Assembly: GCA_964481705.1 (NCBI GenBank)
Contig: CAYZUC010000147.1
Coordinates: 1-5,206 of the forward strand
Length of the DNA: 5,206 bases
Origin: CAYZUC01 sp964481705
GTDB taxonomy: Bacteria > Bacillota > Clostridia > Lachnospirales > Lachnospiraceae
Direction: 5' to 3'
Position numbers and translations under genes: made by a program
The notes under the pieces: model-generated
What the model saw: the letters and a program-made list of their open reading frames with translations, nothing else
What the model was told of the DNA's origin: nothing
The model's database searches: none
Part shown: one piece after another, positions 1 to 5,206 of the stretch
How positions within the stretch are numbered: the stretch's first letter is position 1
How the letters are laid out: each line of letters opens with the position of its first letter

Positions 1-1
1 T

Positions 2-325
2 TCCTTAGAGACGCCTATTGGTGAAGAGGAAGATTCCCACTTGGGTGATTTTATTCAGGACGATAATGTACCGGTACCCGCGGATGCAGCTGCATTTACT
101 CTGCTAAAGGAACAGCTGGTAGAAGTTTTGAGCACGTTAACTGATCGTGAACAAAAGGTTCTACGCCTTCGCTTTGGTCTGGACGATGGAAGGGCAAGGA
201 CTCTCGAAGAGGTAGGAAAAGAGTTTAATGTTACTCGTGAACGTATCAGACAGATAGAAGCTAAAGCACTCAGAAAGCTTCGTCACCCCAGCAGAAGCCG
301 TAAATTAAAGGATTATTTGGATTAG
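2..325 (+). CDS. rpoD: RNA polymerase primary sigma factor RpoD/SigA, C-terminal part (5' end outside window)
   Basis: This is the last 107 residues of the housekeeping sigma factor, which directs RNA polymerase to -10/-35 promoters. The frame is open from base 2, so the gene begins upstream of the window; a TTG at 41 is internal and not a start. The first residues read SLETPIGEEEDSHLGDF, typical of region 3.2 (the sigma finger that reaches the active site). Region 4 follows: the stretch TLTDREQKVLRLRFGL at about residues 45-60 belongs to region 4.1, and the helix-turn-helix of region 4.2 (LEEVGKEFNVTRERIRQIE) contacts the -35 element. The protein ends in the usual KALRKLRHPSRSRKLKDYLD. The DSHLGDF finger and the RERIRQIE/LRHPSRS ending match primary sigma factors rather than alternative ones. 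The stop codon lies 8 bases before trmK, and its last bases are part of the trmK ribosome binding site. The call is close to certain. Confidence 0.97.
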   Translation, partial: SLETPIGEEEDSHLGDFIQDDNVPVPADAAAFTLLKEQLVEVLSTLTDREQKVLRLRFGLDDGRARTLEEVGKEFNVTRERIRQIEAKALRKLRHPSRSRKLKDYLD

Positions 326-333
326 AGGATTCT

Positions 334-1047
334 ATGGAATTATCAAAGAGACTTTATCATGTTGCAGGAATGGTATCAAAAGGGAATCGAGTTGCGGATA
401 TTGGAACAGATCATGCATATGTTCCCATCTGGCTGCTACAGGAGGGCATTATCCCTCATGCAATAGCGATGGATGTTAAGAAAGGACCTTTGGATCGTGC
501 CCTCCAGCATATTCATGAATACCATATGGATTCTTACATAGAGACTCGATTATCAGATGGATTGCAAGGACTGAGAGAGAATGAGGCAGATACGGTCGTC
601 ATTGCGGGAATGGGAGGTCCTTTGATGCTTCGTATTATGGAAGAGGGCCATGAAATACTGACGACCATGAAGGAAATCATCTTACAACCCCAATCTGAGC
701 TTGCATTGTTTCGAAGAAGCATCTGGAACAATGGCTACTCTATTTTATGCGAGGATATGGTTTTGGAGGATGAGAAATTCTATCCTATGATGAAGGTGAG
801 ATGGAGTCCGGAAAATATCGGGAATAAAGAGTCCATGAGAGAAATAGATTATCAGTATGGAAAATACCTGTTACGTGACAAGCATCCTGTGCTACTGCAA
901 TTTTTAACTAAGGAACAAGAAACAAACAATTCTATTTTACAACAGCTACAGCAATGTACAGGTTTATCTGAAAAAAGGAAGCTTAGGGAAGAAGAAATTC
1001 TTAAAAAGAACCAGTTGATCACGGAGGCGCTGTATGAGATGTCTTGA
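334..1047 (+). CDS. trmK: tRNA (adenine(22)-N(1))-methyltransferase TrmK
   Basis: A 237-residue SAM-dependent methyltransferase of the TrmK (B. subtilis YqfN) family, which adds N1-methyl to adenine 22 in the D-loop region of tRNAs in the cytosol. The N-terminus LSKRLYHVAGMV leads into the SAM-binding motif VADIGTDHAYVP at residues 20-31, a family hallmark. An acidic residue follows at D47 (AMDV), then SDGL at 74-77, IAGMGG at 90-95 in the catalytic position, and LQPQ at 117-120. Residues from about 185 to the end are charged and helical, consistent with the C-terminal coiled coil of this family, and the length is normal. GAGG at 325-328 overlaps the rpoD stop and lies 5 bases before the ATG, which supports this start. 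The position directly after the sigma factor gene and before a Nif3-like gene is the standard Firmicute arrangement. Confidence 0.95.
   Translation: MELSKRLYHVAGMVSKGNRVADIGTDHAYVPIWLLQEGIIPHAIAMDVKKGPLDRALQHIHEYHMDSYIETRLSDGLQGLRENEADTVVIAGMGGPLMLRIMEEGHEILTTMKEIILQPQSELALFRRSIWNNGYSILCEDMVLEDEKFYPMMKVRWSPENIGNKESMREIDYQYGKYLLRDKHPVLLQFLTKEQETNNSILQQLQQCTGLSEKRKLREEEILKKNQLITEALYEMS
1023..1027 (+). promoter_or_regulatory. Ribosome binding site of the Nif3-like gene, inside trmK
   Basis: A GGAGG sequence lies 6 bases before the ATG at 1034 and is wholly inside the trmK coding region. It fixes the start of the Nif3-like gene and shows that the 14-base overlap with trmK is genuine, so ribosomes can initiate independently while trmK translation finishes. 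Confidence 0.85.
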
Positions 1048-1816
1048 GGTTATGGAGAAGCTTGAAGAACTGTCACCATCCATGTATGCAGAAAAGTGGG
1101 ATAATGTAGGATTATTAGTTGGCCGAAAGGAAAAGGAAGTCAGGAGAATCTATGTTGTGTTAGATGCTAAGACATCTGTCATTGAAAAAGCAATTGCATG
1201 GAAGGCTGATTTGATTCTGACACATCACCCTATGATTTTTTCGCCGCTTAAGAGTATTACCGCCGATCATTTTATTGGGAGAAGGGTATTAAAGTTGATT
1301 CAGGAGGATATTTGTCTGTATTCTATGCATACGAATTTTGATGTTATGGGAATGGCAGATGCAGCTGCAGATGAGATTGGATTGAAAAAGCGCAAAGTAC
1401 TTGACATTACATATGAGGATGAAATCGCAAAAGAAGGCTTCGGTCGTGTGGGGATGCTTCCCCAGATTATGACACTGTCGGAATGTGCTACCTTTATCAA
1501 AGACAAGTTTCATATTCCAAGTGTGCGGGTGTTTGGTCCGCTTGATGCAGAGCTGGAGTATGCTGCAATTTCGCCAGGCTCCGGAAAGAGTGAGATAGAA
1601 CCTGCAATTCGTGCGGGAGCAGATGTTTTGATTACCGGTGATATAGATCATCACGATGGACTGGATGCCGTTGAACGTGGTTTATATGTAATAGATGCCG
1701 GACATTTCGGATTGGAACAGATTTTTATGCCCTATATCAGGGATTATATTCATCGGGAAATGAGTGATATGGAAATAATGATTGATGATTCAGAGGCACC
1801 TTTTGTAACTGTATAA
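1034..1816 (+). CDS. Nif3-like dinuclear metal center protein (YbgI/YqfO family)
   Basis: A 260-residue member of the Nif3/DUF34 family, whose proteins bind two metal ions. Some are annotated as GTP cyclohydrolase I type 2-like, but the true substrate is unsettled. The opening CLEVMEKLEELSP and KWDNVGLLVG at residues 21-30 are typical. Probable metal ligands, by analogy with E. coli YbgI, are H64 and H65 in THHPMIF, D103 in SMHTNFD, and H224 and E228 in DAGHFGLE; TGDIDHH at 201-207 is also conserved. The length is near that of YbgI, so the inserted PII-like domain of the longer Bacillus YqfO form is absent. The gene overlaps trmK by 14 bases, with GGAGG 6 bases before its start, so the two are translationally linked. 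Family assignment is firm; the biochemical role is not. Confidence 0.93.
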   Translation: MRCLEVMEKLEELSPSMYAEKWDNVGLLVGRKEKEVRRIYVVLDAKTSVIEKAIAWKADLILTHHPMIFSPLKSITADHFIGRRVLKLIQEDICLYSMHTNFDVMGMADAAADEIGLKKRKVLDITYEDEIAKEGFGRVGMLPQIMTLSECATFIKDKFHIPSVRVFGPLDAELEYAAISPGSGKSEIEPAIRAGADVLITGDIDHHDGLDAVERGLYVIDAGHFGLEQIFMPYIRDYIHREMSDMEIMIDDSEAPFVTV

Positions 1817-1831
1817 ATATTGCGCAGAAAT

Positions 1832-1837
1832 GGAGAA
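1832..1837 (+). promoter_or_regulatory. Ribosome binding site deciding the kinase start
   Basis: GGAGAA precedes the ATG at 1842 by only a few bases. The upstream in-frame ATG at 1830 has no purine-rich sequence before it (the preceding bases read TTGCGCAGAA), and it abuts this site. The downstream ATG is therefore the better start. Confidence 0.75.
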
Positions 1838-1841
1838 TAAA

Positions 1842-3506
1842 ATGACACCAACATTACATTTGGTAGTAGATGGAAAAGAATGTGAATATCCGGTAGGTAC
1901 TACCTATCTTGATATTGCCAGAGAGTTTCAAAAGAATTATGATACAACAATTGTGCTTGCGAAGTCTGATTACAAGCTTCAGGAGTTGTCCAAAATTGTA
2001 AAGAAGGATTGTAAGATTACCTTTGAGACATTAAAGGATACGTCAGGACATAAGGCATATAAGAGAAGCGCATGTCTTTTAATGATCAAATCTCTCTACG
2101 ATATTGTGGGCAGAGAGCATTTGGAACGGGTAAAGGTGGAATTTTCAATTGGTAAAGGTTATTATTGTTCTTATCGTGGAGATTTCAAGCTCAATCAGGA
2201 CACTCTGGATCAGGTAAAGGACAGAATGCAGGAAATCGTAGATTCCGACCTTCCTATTGCTAAGAGGTCCTATGATTTGGATGATGCCATTAAGAAGTTT
2301 TCTGAGCATGGAATGGTAGACAAAGAGCGCTTGTTCCGTTATCGTAGAGGTTCGAAGGTTAATATCTATAGCTTATCAGGATTTGAAGATTACTATTATG
2401 GCTATATGGTTCCCAGTGCAGGCTATATTAAGTATTTCAATCTGTATTTGTATGATGAGGGATTTATTCTTCAGCTCCCTGACCGAAAGCATCCGGATAC
2501 GGTAACTCCTTTTGTTGATATGCCAAAGCTGTTTCATACTATGAAGGATGCAACTACCTGGTGTGAGTGTGCCGGCATTGATACGGTAGGTGACTTAAAT
2601 GATACGATTTGTCGTGGCGATTTTGAGCAGACAGTTCTGATTCAGGAAGCACTTCAGGAGGGAAGACTCTCTGAGATTGCCAATGATATCGTTACCCGTG
2701 GTGGTAAGAAGTTTGTTATGATTGCAGGCCCGTCTTCATCCGGTAAAACGACATTTTCACACAGATTATCGATTCAGTTGGCAGCACATGGTATGAAACC
2801 GCATCCAATCGGAGTTGATGATTATTTTGTCAATCGTGAGGACACCCCTCTGGATGAGAATGGAGAATTGAACTTTGAGTGTCTGGGTGCCATTGATGTC
2901 GAGAAGTTTAATCAGGATATGACCGATCTGTTAAATGGTAAAAGGGTAGAGCTTCCTTCCTTTAACTTTAAGACAGGAAAAAGAGAATATAAGGGTAATT
3001 TCAAGCAGCTTGGTCCGGATGATATCTTAGTAATTGAGGGAATTCATGGGTTAAATGACAAGCTATCTTATTCTCTTCCAAAAGAAAGTAAATATAAAAT
3101 CTACATAAGTGCCTTGACAACATTGAATGTGGATGAGCATAATAGAATTCCAACAACAGATGGCAGACTGATTCGACGTATGGTTAGAGATTTCCGTACA
3201 CGAGGAGCTTCGGCACAGAGAACACTTTCTATGTGGGGTTCTGTTCGAAGAGGGGAAGAAGAAAATATTTTTCCTTATCAGGAGAGTGCTGATGCAATGT
3301 TCAATTCTGCACTTGTTTATGAGCTTGCGGTATTAAAGCAATTCGCAGAACCGCTCTTATTCAGTATTAGGGAAGATGAACCGGAATATGAGGAAGCAAA
3401 GAGATTGCTCAAATTCCTGGAGTATTTCCTTGGTGTGACAACGGAAAAGCTTCCTGTAAATTCGATTGTTCGCGAGTTTGTCGGAGGCAGTTGTTTTAAC
3501 GTGTAA
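1842..3506 (+). CDS. Nucleoside (uridine-like) kinase with N-terminal TGS/ThrRS-like domain
   Basis: A 554-residue cytosolic protein with two parts. The first roughly 60 residues (LHLVVDGKECEYPVGTTY onward) resemble a TGS domain, and the next stretch to about residue 190 resembles the threonyl-tRNA synthetase second additional domain, with SGHKAYKRSA near the start. The C-terminal half is a P-loop kinase of the uridine kinase/phosphoribulokinase family: Walker A GPSSSGKT at residues 296-303, the substrate-side motif DDYF at 326-329, EGIHGLN at 399-405, and the basic stretch TDGRLIRRMVRD at 439-450. The family is annotated as nucleoside or uridine kinase in Clostridia and Thermotoga; phosphorylation of uridine by ATP is inferred and the substrate is untested here. 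There is no sign of truncation. It lies 25 bases after the Nif3-like gene. An alternative start at 1830 would add four residues but lacks a ribosome binding site. Confidence 0.9.
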   Translation: MTPTLHLVVDGKECEYPVGTTYLDIAREFQKNYDTTIVLAKSDYKLQELSKIVKKDCKITFETLKDTSGHKAYKRSACLLMIKSLYDIVGREHLERVKVEFSIGKGYYCSYRGDFKLNQDTLDQVKDRMQEIVDSDLPIAKRSYDLDDAIKKFSEHGMVDKERLFRYRRGSKVNIYSLSGFEDYYYGYMVPSAGYIKYFNLYLYDEGFILQLPDRKHPDTVTPFVDMPKLFHTMKDATTWCECAGIDTVGDLNDTICRGDFEQTVLIQEALQEGRLSEIANDIVTRGGKKFVMIAGPSSSGKTTFSHRLSIQLAAHGMKPHPIGVDDYFVNREDTPLDENGELNFECLGAIDVEKFNQDMTDLLNGKRVELPSFNFKTGKREYKGNFKQLGPDDILVIEGIHGLNDKLSYSLPKESKYKIYISALTTLNVDEHNRIPTTDGRLIRRMVRDFRTRGASAQRTLSMWGSVRRGEEENIFPYQESADAMFNSALVYELAVLKQFAEPLLFSIREDEPEYEEAKRLLKFLEYFLGVTTEKLPVNSIVREFVGGSCFNV

Positions 3507-3541
3507 AGATAAGACATGATTCGATTCAAATATTTAGTATT

Positions 3542-3903
3542 AAGTGGGACAAATGATGGCGTGGCTTTGCCACGAGGAAAGTCCGGGCTTCACAGGGCAG
3601 GATGCCGGATAACGTCCGGTGGAGGCGACTCCAAGGATAGTGCAACAGAAATATACCGCCATCCGCATAGCTTGCTATGCGAGGTAAGGGTGGAAGGGCA
3701 GTGTAAGAGACTACCGTCTGTGCGGTAACGTACAGGGCATATGTAAACCCCATTCGAAGCAAGACCGAATAGAAAGCGATACGGCGGCCCGTCGTGCTTT
3801 CAGGTGGGTCGCTTGAGACTGCTGGCAACAGCAGTACGAGATAGATGATCATCACCGGCTGTCCTTGTGACAGCGGCACATAACCCGGCTTACAGACTTG
3901 CTT
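3542..3903 (+). ncRNA. rnpB: RNase P RNA, class A
   Basis: The catalytic RNA that removes 5' leaders from pre-tRNAs, working with the RnpA protein. Conserved region I (GAGGAAAGTCCGGGCT, 3574-3589) and the closing ACCCGGCTTACAG (3883-3895) form helix P4: 3579-3587 pairs with 3884-3891, leaving a bulged U at 3582, the universal feature of the core. P1 pairs 3542-3548 with 3897-3903 and contains three G-U pairs. P2 is 3553-3557 with 3848-3852. P3 is a very short hairpin, 3560-3574. The class A pseudoknot P6 (GGGC 3595-3598 with GCCC 3787-3790) is present. P8 is 3664-3681 with a CTTG loop, the P15-type helix is 3772-3777 with 3796-3801, P18 is 3818-3835 with a GCAA tetraloop, and an extra P19-like hairpin is 3858-3874. 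The GGU that pairs with the tRNA CCA end is at 3803-3805. Ends are set by P1 and may be off by a few bases. Confidence 0.97.
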
Positions 3904-3915
3904 ATAATTCCATTT

Positions 3916-3920
3916 AGGAG
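3916..3920 (+). promoter_or_regulatory. Ribosome binding site deciding the DUF5662-like start
   Basis: AGGAG lies 7 bases before the ATG at 3928 and outside the RNase P RNA. The only earlier in-frame candidate, TTG at 3898, falls within the P1 3' strand of rnpB and has no such site, so it is rejected as a start. Confidence 0.85.
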
Positions 3921-3927
3921 TGAAAGC

Positions 3928-4464
3928 ATGCAAGCATACAAACATTTTATGACGATTACGAAGCACCGGCATCTGGTCAGAAAAGGATGCTTTCAGGTCG
4001 GTCTGTACTGGCGGGGCCTGGTACATGATCTGAGTAAATATTCACCGGCAGAGTTCTGGACAGGAGCCAGGTATTATCAGGGCTATCGTTCACCCAATAA
4101 TGCAGAGAGAGAAGAACTGGGCTATTCAGGAGCCTGGCTGCATCATAAAGGGCGCAATAAACATCACTTTGAGTATTGGATGGACTACAGCGCAACAGAA
4201 TTAAAAGGTTTTGTACCTGCTAAGATGCCGACGAAATACATCATAGAGATGTTCATGGACAGAGTGGCGGCATGTAAGAATTATAATGGCGAACAGTATA
4301 CAGATGCGGATCCACTTAATTACTACATGAAGGGGAAAGAGCATATCATTATGGAAAAGGAGTCCAAGGCATTGCTTGAAACACTCCTGACGATGCTGAG
4401 AGACAAGGGCGAAAAGGAAACATACCGCTATATCAGAGTCAAGATACTGGGAAAGAAAAGATAA
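3928..4464 (+). CDS. DUF5662-like protein with HD-type metal-binding pattern, function unknown
   Basis: A 178-residue protein that I match, from memory of the family, to DUF5662, which is common in Clostridia. No function is established. Visible features are a His-rich start (KHRHLVRKG, residues 12-20), an HD pair at H33-D34 in LVHDLSKYSPAEF, a histidine cluster HHKGRNKHH at 72-80, and D111 in FMDRVAA. The order H, HD, HH, D resembles HD-domain metal-dependent phosphohydrolases, so a hydrolase acting on a nucleotide or similar substrate is a reasonable guess, not a demonstrated role. There is no signal peptide or membrane segment, so it should be cytosolic. The basic C-terminus ends in KILGKKR. 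It begins 24 bases after the 3' end of rnpB with no terminator in between, and it converges on the amidase gene. The reading frame and start are firm; the family name is moderately so. Confidence 0.78.
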   Translation: MQAYKHFMTITKHRHLVRKGCFQVGLYWRGLVHDLSKYSPAEFWTGARYYQGYRSPNNAEREELGYSGAWLHHKGRNKHHFEYWMDYSATELKGFVPAKMPTKYIIEMFMDRVAACKNYNGEQYTDADPLNYYMKGKEHIIMEKESKALLETLLTMLRDKGEKETYRYIRVKILGKKR

Positions 4465-4489
4465 ACAAATGATATTATGGAAAGATTCA

Positions 4490-4525
4490 GATGACCGTGT
4501 GGTTCAGTAGCTCCACACGGTCATC
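4490..4525. terminator. Perfect 13-bp inverted repeat between convergent genes, likely two-way terminator
   Basis: GATGACCGTGTGG at 4490-4502 is exactly complementary to CCACACGGTCATC at 4513-4525, with a 10-base loop. After a 2x2 mismatch the pairing continues for about four more pairs (4484-4487 with 4528-4531). Its place 25 bases after the DUF5662-like stop and at the end of the opposing amidase gene fits a bidirectional terminator. Neither side has a proper T-run after the stem, so termination is inferred from position and stem strength; it could instead protect both 3' ends from exonucleases. The right arm is also the coding sequence for the last amidase residues. Confidence 0.6.
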
Positions 4526-5037
4526 ATAATTCCATCAGCGATTGCCATAGCTGTTTCCTGAAAGTTGGAGTCTAACAGCCAGTTATCATTTGCAGTATTG
4601 ATGAATCCGACTTCAACAAGAACGGCCGGCATATCCGTGTCGCGCAGTACGACAAGATTGGGACGTTCATTGACACCGAGATTCTGAAAGCCGACACGTT
4701 CGAGCTGTTCATTGATATTGACTGCCAGCTCGTAGGCAACGCCGTATGCTGAGTACAGCAGTGTTTCCACACCGGAGTAGGTATTGGGATAGGGCGATGA
4801 ATTCCTGTGAATGGATACAAAATAGTCTCCACCGGACGCATTGGCCTCTGCGGCCTTTTCATATGGATTTTCATATTTATCTACCGTTCGTGTATAGAAG
4901 ACTTCAAGCCCGTTTTCAGCCAGTATTTCGCCGATGGCCAGAACCAGTGCAAGAGTATCATCTTTTTCCTGCCTTCCGTCATAGACAGCACCGGGATCAG
5001 AACCGCCATGACCGGCATCAAGGATTATTTTAGCCAT
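4504..5037 (-). CDS. N-acetylmuramoyl-L-alanine amidase (Amidase_3 family), single domain, no signal peptide
   Basis: A 177-residue zinc amidase that cleaves the bond between N-acetylmuramic acid and L-alanine in peptidoglycan. The expected zinc ligands are all present: H10 in ILDAGHGGSDPGA, E24 in GRQEKDD, and H77 in FVSIHRNSS. The catalytic glutamate is E142 in LVEVGFIN. The whole chain is the catalytic domain, with no SH3, LysM or other wall-binding module. It starts directly with MAKIILDAGHGG, so no signal peptide is encoded, and an in-frame TAA three codons upstream (complement of 5044-5046) excludes a longer start. This resembles CwlD-type or phage-lysin catalytic domains, but no holin or other phage gene is visible. 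The ribosome binding site is weak (AGG, complement of 5047-5049). Expression probably comes from the minus-strand promoter at 5128-5155. Enzyme class is firm; whether it acts in the cell, after export by another route, or on release is unknown. Confidence 0.93.
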   Translation of the reverse strand: MAKIILDAGHGGSDPGAVYDGRQEKDDTLALVLAIGEILAENGLEVFYTRTVDKYENPYEKAAEANASGGDYFVSIHRNSSPYPNTYSGVETLLYSAYGVAYELAVNINEQLERVGFQNLGVNERPNLVVLRDTDMPAVLVEVGFINTANDNWLLDSNFQETAMAIADGIMMTVWSY

Positions 5038-5106
5038 AATGAATTACCTGATTAGGGTTTGATTCAGTATATGCCGGCAAAAGAACAGGGGTTACAATTT
5101 GCTATA

Positions 5107-5135
5107 TGGACAATCCTTCCTATGGATATTATAAT
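5107..5135 (+). promoter_or_regulatory. Sigma-A-type promoter for the rightward gene at 5183
   Basis: The -35 element TGGACA (5107-5112) matches TTGACA at five of six bases. It is separated by exactly 17 bases from a perfect -10 TATAAT (5130-5135). Transcription should begin near 5142, giving a leader of about 40 bases before the ATG at 5183. Confidence 0.85.
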
Positions 5136-5155
5136 AGATATAGTTTGTCTGTAAA
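5128..5155 (-). promoter_or_regulatory. Sigma-A-type promoter for the amidase gene, overlapping the rightward promoter
   Basis: Read on the minus strand, TTTACA (complement of 5150-5155) is followed after 16 bases by a perfect TATAAT (complement of 5128-5133). It shares the palindrome TATTATAATA (5127-5136) with the rightward promoter. Transcription would start near 5121, leaving a leader of roughly 80 bases before the amidase start codon at 5037. Confidence 0.7.
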
Positions 5156-5182
5156 TGATTGTAGTTGAAATGGGAGATTAAT

Positions 5183-5206
5183 ATGAGAAAAGTCAGGTTA
5201 CTGCTG
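5183..5206 (+). CDS. Start of a probably exported protein (partial, cut by window end)
   Basis: Only eight codons are present, reading MRKVRLLL. The ATG follows GGGAGA (5172-5177) at good spacing and lies downstream of a strong promoter, so a real gene start is likely. The N-terminus, with three basic residues in the first five followed by a run of leucines, is what the start of a signal peptide or membrane anchor looks like, suggesting a secreted, lipoprotein or membrane product. Nothing further can be said about its identity. Confidence 0.7.

Noticed and set aside
1289..1654. Minus-strand reading frames opposite the Nif3-like gene.
   Set aside because: The sense strand has all metal-ligand motifs of the family; the antisense translations are Cys/His/Ile-rich shadow sequence with no motif.
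3772..3805. Possible loss of the RNase P GGU motif that pairs with the tRNA CCA end.
   Set aside because: A first alignment put GAU (3778-3780) at the motif, but E. coli numbering through P6 places it after the P15 3' strand, where GGU is present at 3803-3805.
3516..4026. Open reading frames of 70 and 166 codons on the two strands across the 3516-4026 stretch.
   Set aside because: They cover the structured RNase P RNA or antisense of the next gene, lack ribosome binding sites, and their translations resemble no protein family.
4746..5055. Plus-strand reading frames of 82 and 95 codons opposite the amidase gene.
   Set aside because: They are antisense shadows of a well-conserved Amidase_3 gene and have no credible ribosome binding site or recognisable product.
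5072..5079. TGCCGGCA palindrome in the amidase leader as an operator.
   Set aside because: An isolated 8-base palindrome without a repeat partner or a match to a known operator is too weak to call.
3904..5206. Prophage or integrative element inserted after rnpB, suggested by the lysin-like amidase.
   Set aside because: No integrase, holin, structural genes, direct repeat of the rnpB end, or other phage marks are visible in the window.

Overview
The window looks like a chromosomal housekeeping segment from a moderately AT-rich Firmicute, most likely class Clostridia and plausibly a Lachnospiraceae-type gut anaerobe. This rests on gene order and gene types: the 3' end of the housekeeping sigma factor gene, then trmK and a Nif3-like gene, then a TGS-domain nucleoside kinase of the kind found in Clostridia, then a class A RNase P RNA and a DUF5662-type protein. 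No species can be named from the sequence alone.

Layout, left to right: (1) 2-325 (+), C-terminus of RpoD/SigA, entering the window already open. (2) 334-1047 (+), trmK, a tRNA m1A22 methyltransferase. (3) 1034-1816 (+), a Nif3/YbgI-family metal protein overlapping trmK by 14 bases. (4) 1842-3506 (+), a two-part nucleoside (uridine-like) kinase with a ThrRS-like N-terminus. (5) about 3542-3903 (+), rnpB, the catalytic RNA of RNase P. (6) 3928-4464 (+), a small DUF5662-like protein with an HD-type histidine/aspartate pattern. (7) 4490-4525, a perfect 13-bp inverted repeat between convergent genes. (8) 4504-5037 (-), an Amidase_3 cell-wall hydrolase without a signal peptide. (9) 5107-5155, two overlapping divergent sigma-A-type promoters sharing one palindromic -10 region. 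(10) 5183-end (+), the first eight codons of a probably exported protein.

Genes 1-4 are co-directional with gaps of 8 bases, an overlap, and 25 bases, and no terminator-like hairpin was seen between them, so they read as one transcription unit. It couples the main sigma factor to tRNA modification (TrmK) and nucleotide/metal metabolism. RNase P RNA follows 35 bases after the kinase with no convincing promoter, and the DUF5662-like gene starts 24 bases after the RNA ends with no terminator between, so these may share transcripts that are later trimmed. The right end is a separate unit: the amidase gene and the exported-protein gene diverge from a shared promoter region.

I do not see a new defence, mobile or biosynthetic system here. 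The most notable signals are the bidirectional promoter with a palindromic -10, the inverted repeat that contains the last codons of the amidase gene, and the uncharacterised HD-like protein placed directly behind rnpB.
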